Source of the DNA: Candidatus Pacearchaeota archaeon
GTDB lineage: Archaea > Nanobdellota > Nanobdellia > Pacearchaeales > GW2011-AR1
Assembly (NCBI GenBank): GCA_015520065.1
Contig: WAQV01000077.1
Coordinates: forward strand, 1-9,491
Length of the DNA: 9,491 bases
Direction of reading: 5' to 3'
Of this stretch, positions 5,502-9,491 are shown one piece after another (the stretch's first letter is position 1; each line of letters opens with the position of its first letter). The position numbers and the translations under genes are program-made. A model generated the notes under the pieces. It ran no database searches. It was not told where the DNA came from and worked only from the letters and a program-made list of their open reading frames with translations.

Positions 5502-6329
5502 TTATTTAATTGGAAGGTTTGTTTTCTTAAGAGCATCAATGCATGCTTTTACAAGATTAAAAGTAGTTCTCTTTTTTCCGAAAGTCTTACTGTAAACATC
5601 CTTGATTCCTGCCAGCTTTAAAACTTTTTTAAGCTCGCTTCCAACAACCAATCCTGTTCCTTGCGGAGCAGGAATTAAAGTAACTCTTACGCTTCCGCAT
5701 TTTCCTGTTACCTTAAAAGGCACTGAGTGCAGTTCAGCACACGCGCAATCAAACCCTGCGCAAGTCCTTCTTACTTTGAAAATATTGAGCTTTGCTTTTC
5801 TTATTGCCTTGTCCCTTGCAGGAAGAGTTTCCATTGCCTTTCCAATGCCGACTCCAACATGACCATTCTCATCTCCAACAACAGCCATTGTTGAAAAAGT
5901 CGGAACATTTCCTTCCTTTGTTTTTCTCTGTGTCTGACGCCACGCTCTTCTCTTGCCGCCTCCAAATTTTCCTTTTGCCTGCCCAATTAAAACAAGCTCT
6001 GACTTTACATTGAGCAAAGAGTCAACAATTTCTGGCTCGAGTATTTTTTTGTTGTTATCTAATATCTCATCAATATCAGTTATTTTTCCGTTTTTAACAT
6101 CAATTCCTAACTTTGTTTTTGGCTCCCATCCAGGAACACCTCTTGACTCTTTTACCTCTTCTTTTGCAGGCTCCTTTGCTGCTTCCTCTTGGTTTTTTGA
6201 CTCAGGCTTTTCTGATTTTGAGTTCTCTTGTTGCTCCTTCTTGCCTTCTTCCTTTACATCAGCCTTTTTTTCCTCATCCGAAGTCATTTTCTCTTCCTGA
6301 GTTTTTTCAGAGTTTGTTTTTTCTTCCAT
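5502..6329 (-). CDS. rps5: Small subunit ribosomal protein uS5 (S5) with long charged N-terminal tail
   Basis: uS5 sits near the mRNA entry of the small subunit and affects decoding accuracy. The core begins at about residue 64 (GVPGWEPKTKLG) and includes ILEPEIVDSLL (96-106), VVGDENGHVGVGIGKA (150-165), HSVPFKVTGKCGSVRVTLIPAP (201-222) and GLVVGSELKKVLKLAGIKDVYSKT (226-249). Two things depart from the common archaeal form. Residues 1-62 are a disordered tail with about 18 Glu and 14 Lys in the first 60, making the protein 275 residues. The loop between IGQ (115-117) and VVGD is enlarged with GKFGGGKRRAWRQTQRKTKEGN (120-141). The usual RGCGSWEC is replaced by RRTCAGFDCACAELH, keeping C190, C195, C197 and H201. 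The ATG lies 10 bases after the rpl18 stop; Met15 is a less likely start. Confidence 0.96.
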   Translation of the reverse strand: MEEKTNSEKTQEEKMTSDEEKKADVKEEGKKEQQENSKSEKPESKNQEEAAKEPAKEEVKESRGVPGWEPKTKLGIDVKNGKITDIDEILDNNKKILEPEIVDSLLNVKSELVLIGQAKGKFGGGKRRAWRQTQRKTKEGNVPTFSTMAVVGDENGHVGVGIGKAMETLPARDKAIRKAKLNIFKVRRTCAGFDCACAELHSVPFKVTGKCGSVRVTLIPAPQGTGLVVGSELKKVLKLAGIKDVYSKTFGKKRTTFNLVKACIDALKKTNLPIK

Positions 6330-6339
6330 TTTCTAGCTT

Positions 6340-6840
6340 TTATAACTTTTCAATAGATGATTTAATTTTATCAAAAAACTTTGAAAAGTCTTCTATAAGA
6401 TGTTTTCCTTTTATTCTTTCCTCATCAGGAAACAGCTCTTCGCTGCACTTTACGCTGACTCCTGCATCTGCAAGTCCTTTTAAAAAAGCATAGACATTGG
6501 ACTTATGAAGCACTCTTAGCATTCCAAAATCAACAACAACTTTTGATTTATCAAGCTTGTTTTTTTCCATTTTCTTGCCTGTAAGCAATCCAAGCAGGTA
6601 TGCTGCAGAAGCAGATTTTAAGCTTCCTTGCAGTTCTTTTGGCCATCCGTGCTTTAATAGCTCTTTTGATGTCAAACCAAAAACAATCTTGTCTTGAGCT
6701 TCATTGCTTGTAACATACTGGGATATAACATACTTGTTTGTTTTCCTGAACACAATCCTCGGCAAGCCACTTTTAAGTAACTTAAGCCTTTTCAGATAGT
6801 CTGTTTTGCATTCCTTTCTTCTACGCTTTAGTGTTTTCAT
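6340..6840 (-). CDS. rpl18: Large subunit ribosomal protein uL18 (L18)
   Basis: A 166-residue uL18, a 5S rRNA-binding protein that works with uL5 in the central protuberance. The N-terminal RRRKECKTDYLKRLKLLKSGLPRIVFRKTNKY (about 6-37) and ISQYV (39-43) are typical of archaeal L18. The segment SASAAYLLGLLTGKK (about 75-89), VVVDFGMLRVLHKSNVYAFLKGLADAGV (101-128) and SEELFPDEERIKGKHL (133-148) complete the family pattern. Length is slightly below that of many archaeal L18 proteins because the C-terminal tail is short. Its ATG overlaps the rpl19e stop as ATGA, and GAGGAG lies eight bases before it. Confidence 0.96.
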   Translation of the reverse strand: MKTLKRRRKECKTDYLKRLKLLKSGLPRIVFRKTNKYVISQYVTSNEAQDKIVFGLTSKELLKHGWPKELQGSLKSASAAYLLGLLTGKKMEKNKLDKSKVVVDFGMLRVLHKSNVYAFLKGLADAGVSVKCSEELFPDEERIKGKHLIEDFSKFFDKIKSSIEKL

Positions 6841-7244
6841 TTTTTCATCTCCTCAATATATCTTTTTAAATGTGCTTTGCTTCTGAATATCTTGTTACGG
6901 ATTTTTTTCCTTATGTCTAAAACCTCTTCTCTTGAAAGCACTCCTTGTTTTCTAAGCTCTGAAACATAACCTCTCAGTTTTCTGACAAGTTTAACATATT
7001 CCTGCTTTCTTTTGTTGACCTTTTTCCTTATATTCCCTGGACTCTTTCTTCTTTTCTTTTTCTTATGTTTTCTCCTTCCGCAAACCTCTTTAACGCTAAT
7101 CGCTCCTTCTTTAACAAGGTCTCTTATATCTTGTTTTGTAAGTGCTTCTTTTATTTCATTCAGTCTTGACTGCAAAAAGACTATTCTTTCTTTTCCAACT
7201 TTCAAAGTTCTTGCAGCAAGTTCTTTTTTCTTTGCTAAGTTCAT
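6837..7244 (-). CDS. rpl19e: Large subunit ribosomal protein eL19 (L19e)
   Basis: A 135-residue eL19, found only in archaea and eukaryotes and used here as a domain marker. It opens MNLAKKKELAARTLKVGKERIVF and continues with EALTKQDIRDLVKEGAI (33-49) and a strongly basic linker GRRKHKKKKRRKSPG (56-70). A long C-terminal helix, RKLRGYVSELRKQGVLSREEVLDIRKKIRNKIFRSKAHLKRYIEEMKK, reaches to the end. In the ribosome that helix extends towards the small subunit as part of an intersubunit bridge. It overlaps both neighbours by ATGA (rpl32e upstream, rpl18 downstream), so translation is coupled. Confidence 0.96.
   Translation of the reverse strand: MNLAKKKELAARTLKVGKERIVFLQSRLNEIKEALTKQDIRDLVKEGAISVKEVCGRRKHKKKKRRKSPGNIRKKVNKRKQEYVKLVRKLRGYVSELRKQGVLSREEVLDIRKKIRNKIFRSKAHLKRYIEEMKK
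6849..6854 (-). promoter_or_regulatory. Shine-Dalgarno site of rpl18
   Basis: GAGGAG on the minus strand, within the end of rpl19e, lies eight bases before the rpl18 ATG at 6840. Confidence 0.45.
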
Positions 7245-7615
7245 TTTTTAGTGCCTTTAACATTTAATTTAAGGAATTTTTCTACATTGAGGTTGCTTAC
7301 AGGTATTTTTAACTCTTTGGCTTTTTTCGCAATCTCTAGTTTTTTCTTTTTTCCAACCTTTCCTATAACTGCTATTTCATTCTTTCCTATGCTTAAAAGC
7401 TCTTTAAGAGTATAAACCATTACTGGAGTTTTTCCTTCGATTTTTCCTCTTTCTGTTTTTTCAGTCCTGTACCCAATACTAACAACTGCAGGATATCCTT
7501 TTCTTTTTTCTCTCATTTTATTATCTCTGCCTTTTGGTCTTCTCCATACTTGCTTTTTCTTTCTTTTCCTTCCGAGTTTTACATACCTGTTCCAGGTTCG
7601 TCTTAAAAATCTCAT
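7241..7615 (-). CDS. rpl32e: Large subunit ribosomal protein eL32 (L32e)
   Basis: A 124-residue eL32, restricted to archaea and eukaryotes. The signature is the basic N-terminal RRTWNRYVKLGRKRKKKQVWRRPKGRDNKMREKRKGYPAVVSIGYR (about 5-50), which lies against 23S rRNA. The globular part follows, with VMVYTLKELLS (65-75), AVIGKVGKKKKLEIAKKAKELKIPVSN (81-107) and a short Lys-rich end. Archaeal relatives often carry an additional N-terminal domain; here only the conserved core is present, so the protein is compact. The ATG overlaps the rpl6 stop (ATGA) and has a strong GGGAGG nine bases upstream. Confidence 0.96.
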   Translation of the reverse strand: MRFLRRTWNRYVKLGRKRKKKQVWRRPKGRDNKMREKRKGYPAVVSIGYRTEKTERGKIEGKTPVMVYTLKELLSIGKNEIAVIGKVGKKKKLEIAKKAKELKIPVSNLNVEKFLKLNVKGTKK

Positions 7616-8154
7616 ATTTCTTTTCCTCCCTTGTTTATGATAAATATCCCGTCCTGAAAGATTCTTCTATCTCTAGTCTTAAGGGCAGTAGCTTTCTCAA
7701 GGTTTGCTGCAGTCTGCCCTGCTTTTTCTTTGTCCACAGATTTCACTGTGATTATATCATTATCTACGCTGACTTCAACCCCTTCAATAATCTGTGCAGT
7801 TCTTGGTATTTTTTCTCCAAGGAAATTTTTTATTACTGCTTTATTGCCTTCAATGCTAACGCTCATAGGGAAGTGGCTAAAACATATTTTTAGCTTGTAT
7901 TCAAATTTTTCTTGCACTCCTTTAATCATGTTTCTTACATGCGCAGCAATAGTGTTCATAAGCCTTTTTTCTTTTTTTGTTGCTTTTTTATGACCAATCA
8001 CTATCTTGTTATCTTTCTTTTCAAAAACCAGATTTCCTATATTGAAATTTCTCTTAACTTCTCCTTCAGGGCCTTTAACAACTATACTTCCATCTGCTAT
8101 TTCCACTTCAACTCCTTCTGGAATCTCAATTTCTTTAAATAATTCCTTTTTCAT
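7612..8154 (-). CDS. rpl6: Large subunit ribosomal protein uL6 (L6)
   Basis: A 180-residue uL6, two related beta-alpha domains near the factor-binding side of the large subunit. It begins MKKELFKEIEIPEGVEVEIADGSIVVKGPEGEVKR, the normal archaeal opening. It continues with AHVRNMIKGVQEKFEYKLKICFSHFPMSVSIEGNKAVIKNFLGEKIPR (domain junction) and ends KTRDRRIFQDGIFIINKGGKEI. The open frame extends 12 codons upstream to a GTG inside rps8, but that would overlap rps8 by 32 nt with unrelated residues. The ATG at 8154, four bases after the rps8 stop, is chosen. No clear Shine-Dalgarno site precedes it, so reinitiation after rps8 is likely. Confidence 0.96.
   Translation of the reverse strand: MKKELFKEIEIPEGVEVEIADGSIVVKGPEGEVKRNFNIGNLVFEKKDNKIVIGHKKATKKEKRLMNTIAAHVRNMIKGVQEKFEYKLKICFSHFPMSVSIEGNKAVIKNFLGEKIPRTAQIIEGVEVSVDNDIITVKSVDKEKAGQTAANLEKATALKTRDRRIFQDGIFIINKGGKEI
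7625..7630 (-). promoter_or_regulatory. Shine-Dalgarno site of rpl32e
   Basis: GGGAGG on the minus strand, within the last codons of rpl6, lies nine bases before the rpl32e ATG at 7615. Confidence 0.5.
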
Positions 8155-8158
8155 TTTC

Positions 8159-8539
8159 TCAGTAAAAGTATGCAATAAGGCATCCACCAATTCCTTCTTT
8201 CATGGCATCTTCATGGGTCATAAGCCCTTTATTAGTGGATATTATAACAGTTCCTATGTTTCTTGATGGTAGATACCTTCTCCTGTATTTTTCTATCTGG
8301 TCTTTAGTGACTGTAAATCTTGGCTTTATTGCCTTGCACTCATACAAATCTCCAATTGTGATTTCAACATATTTTTCCTTTGTGTTGATTTTGTATTTCT
8401 TTATAGCTCCTTTGTGTTTCATTATTTTCAATATCTCTATAAGCAGATTTGAAGACCTATTAATTCTTACAGACTCCTTTCTAGCTTTTTTTGCATTCCT
8501 TATCATATTCAGTGCATCAGCAACTACGTCGTGTGACAT
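8159..8539 (-). CDS. rps8: Small subunit ribosomal protein uS8 (S8)
   Basis: A 126-residue uS8, a primary 16S rRNA-binding protein of the small-subunit platform. It starts MSHDVVADALNMIRNAKKARKESVRINRSSN and continues LLIEILKIMKHKGAIKKYK (32-50) and IKPRFTVTKDQIEKYRRRYLPSRNIGTVIISTNKGLMTHEDAMKEGIGGCLIAYFY, the archaeal C-terminal domain with its conserved STNKGLMTH turn. The open frame reaches 22 codons further upstream into rps14, but the ATG at 8539 has the strongest Shine-Dalgarno site in the window and starts exactly where the family does. Confidence 0.97.
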   Translation of the reverse strand: MSHDVVADALNMIRNAKKARKESVRINRSSNLLIEILKIMKHKGAIKKYKINTKEKYVEITIGDLYECKAIKPRFTVTKDQIEKYRRRYLPSRNIGTVIISTNKGLMTHEDAMKEGIGGCLIAYFY

Positions 8540-8543
8540 TTTT

Positions 8544-8548
8544 CCTCC
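8544..8548 (-). promoter_or_regulatory. Strong Shine-Dalgarno site of rps8
   Basis: GGAGG on the minus strand begins within the rps14 stop codon and ends four bases before the rps8 ATG at 8539. It fixes the start of rps8 and shows that this organism uses Shine-Dalgarno initiation for genes inside operons. Confidence 0.7.
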
Positions 8549-8778
8549 TAACTGTATTTTTTGAATCCGATTTCCTCGGCAATCTCTCTGAAACAGTGCC
8601 TGCATAAGTTCAAACCATAAGACTTAATGTGGGCTCCAAACCTTCCGCATCTCTCGCACTTTCTTGCAGCTATTCCAATCTTTCTATCTTTAGGTTTGCA
8701 GTGTTTCAAAAACCTTTCTTTTTTTGCAGGCTTATTTACAAGCTGCTTCAGTATTTTTCTCCAATCACTTGCTGTCAT
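8548..8778 (-). CDS. rps14: Small subunit ribosomal protein uS14 (S14), zinc-binding, extended N-terminus
   Basis: A 76-residue uS14 of the small-subunit head. The C-terminal half carries the zinc ribbon C41-x2-C44-x14-C59-x2-C62 in ARKCERCGRFGAHIKSYGLNLCRHCFREIA and ends GFKKYS, as in other archaea. The first 32 residues, MTASDWRKILKQLVNKPAKKERFLKHCKPKDR, are a helical basic extension absent from the roughly 54-residue form of many archaea. I recall similar extensions in DPANN genomes, so this is probably lineage-typical rather than unique. The ATG is one base after the rpl5 stop; starting further in would break the conserved-looking helix. Confidence 0.95.
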   Translation of the reverse strand: MTASDWRKILKQLVNKPAKKERFLKHCKPKDRKIGIAARKCERCGRFGAHIKSYGLNLCRHCFREIAEEIGFKKYS

Positions 8779-8779
8779 T

Positions 8780-9283
8780 TTAACTGAATTTTGTGCCGAA
8801 GTTCTCGGACATGAATTTAATTATCTCCTCTTTAGAGACCATTTGCCTTTTAGGAAGCTTTCCTGCTTTTATTTTTTTAAGCTTAATCCTTCTTCCGCTT
8901 CTCTTAAATACTACTGTAACATCCAATCCTCTAATTCCTAACTCTCTCTGATATTCTACTCCTGGAATCTCTATATACTCTTTCACTCCAAATGAAAAGC
9001 AGTTTTCAGCTATCTGGCTTTTTTTTAGTTTGTTGTCAACAGCCATAAGAAGCTTTTTAAGAAGTTCCGTGAAATCTCTTCTCAGAGTCACTACTGCTCC
9101 AATCTCCAGTCCAGGTCTTACTCCCCAAGTAGGAATTCTCTTCTTGGATCTCATTTTCGCTGGTTTTCTTCCAGTAAGGAACTGCAAGAGCTTTACTCCT
9201 TTTTCAAGTTCCTCTCCAGTCCCGCCTATGCTTAAGACCACTTTCTCTATTCTAACAGCTCTCATAGGATTTTCTGTTGTCAT
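8780..9283 (-). CDS. rpl5: Large subunit ribosomal protein uL5 (L5)
   Basis: A 167-residue uL5, which binds 5S rRNA and contacts the P-site tRNA. It opens MTTENPMRAVRIEKVVLSIGGTGEELEKGVKLLQFLTGRKPAKMRSKKRIPTWGVRPGLEIGAVVTLR, the full archaeal signature. It continues with FSFGVKEYIEIPGVEYQRELGIRGLDVTVVFKRSGRR (about 97-133), the conserved loop and strand region. Length is normal. Its ATG overlaps the stop codon of rps4e (ATGA), so the two are translationally coupled. Confidence 0.97.
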   Translation of the reverse strand: MTTENPMRAVRIEKVVLSIGGTGEELEKGVKLLQFLTGRKPAKMRSKKRIPTWGVRPGLEIGAVVTLRRDFTELLKKLLMAVDNKLKKSQIAENCFSFGVKEYIEIPGVEYQRELGIRGLDVTVVFKRSGRRIKLKKIKAGKLPKRQMVSKEEIIKFMSENFGTKFS

Positions 9284-9491
9284 TTTATAACCATCAGTTG
9301 TTTAATTAGAACATTTATTTTTTTGCTTTCGCCTTTTTTTTCAGCAGTGTTTTTTTCATGGCTTTCTACTGAAAGTTCTACCATTTTCCTTTCATTGTCT
9401 ATCTTAATTATCTCGCCTCTCTTTCCAGAGTGTTTTCCTTCAAAAACAACTGCTTTCGCCTTTTCCTTGAGTGGAAGGCACTTCTCTATTT
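9280..9491 (-). CDS. rps4e: Small subunit ribosomal protein eS4 (S4e), C-terminal part only
   Basis: The gene enters from the right edge, leaving the last 69 residues and a TGA that overlaps the rpl5 start. They contain IEKCLPLKEKAKAVVFEGKHSGKRGEIIKIDNERKMVELS, matching the C-terminal KOW domain of S4e (the G-K-H-x-G-x-x-G-x-I turn), followed by a Lys/Glu-rich linker and a short final strand INVLIKQLMVIK. In archaea S4e is the usual gene immediately before rpl5, which supports the call. uL24 also has a KOW motif and is the alternative, but its end is different. The RNA-binding S4 domain would lie outside the window. Confidence 0.78.
   Translation of the reverse strand, partial: IEKCLPLKEKAKAVVFEGKHSGKRGEIIKIDNERKMVELSVESHEKNTAEKKGESKKINVLIKQLMVIK

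Noticed and set aside
5953..6493. Long plus-strand open frames opposite rps5 and rpl18
   Set aside because: They are the complement of Glu/Lys-rich codons, giving Phe/Leu/Ser-rich products. The minus-strand frames are clear ribosomal proteins.
8155..8190. GTG-started extension of rpl6 overlapping rps8
   Set aside because: The extra 12 residues have no counterpart in L6, and the ATG at 8154 fits the family.
8540..8605. Upstream extension of rps8 into rps14
   Set aside because: It encodes residues unlike S8 and bypasses the strong GGAGG site at 8544-8548.
1..9491. CRISPR arrays, insertion sequences, rRNA genes, long direct repeats
   Set aside because: None seen on reading both strands. The mosaic end at 6-24 is an adapter, not an insertion sequence.

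Overview
The window is an AT-rich piece of an archaeal ribosomal-protein operon with every real gene on the minus strand, so it reads from the right edge to the left. Protein L32e, L19e, S4e, an archaeal-type SecY and a DUF106 (Oxa1/EMC3-like) gene show that it is archaeal. The four-cysteine S14 with an N-terminal helix, the long S5 insertion, and the KRGQ-type N-terminus of one secreted protein fit a DPANN archaeon, perhaps of the Woesearchaeota/Pacearchaeota kind. That placement is inference; no tree was made.

Right part (about 4320-9491): the genes rps4e (3' end only), rpl5, rps14, rps8, rpl6, rpl32e, rpl19e, rpl18, rps5, rpl30, an unrecognised 87-residue gene, and rpl15. Genes are separated by at most about 12 nt or overlap by ATGA, so this is one polycistronic unit, with internal genes partly started from Shine-Dalgarno sites. 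Several starts were moved inward from the longest open frame (rps8, rpl6, rpl30, rpl15 and the 87-residue gene), because the longer versions begin at TTG/GTG or run into the upstream gene and add residues foreign to the family.

Middle part (about 1719-4319): rpl15 and secY, normally neighbours in archaea, are separated by three genes for extracytoplasmic proteins. These are a small secreted protein with an EF-hand-like calcium loop, a membrane-anchored protein with a pilin-like N-terminus and a CxxC motif, and a beta-rich secreted protein. I do not recognise a function for any of them.

Left part (1-1694): secY, followed by the N-terminal part of a DUF106 insertase-like gene. The adenylate kinase gene that often lies between these two in archaea is absent. 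Bases 1-24 are a Nextera/Tn5 sequencing adapter, not genome, so the contig ends artificially.

Four genes preceded by a real gap (the 139-aa gene, the 245-aa gene, secY, DUF106) each carry a TATA-like box centred about 25-28 nt before the ATG. This is the spacing expected for leaderless transcripts and contrasts with the tightly packed ribosomal genes. Functionally the window joins ribosome synthesis, the translocon with a probable partner insertase, and proteins that would be exported through it.
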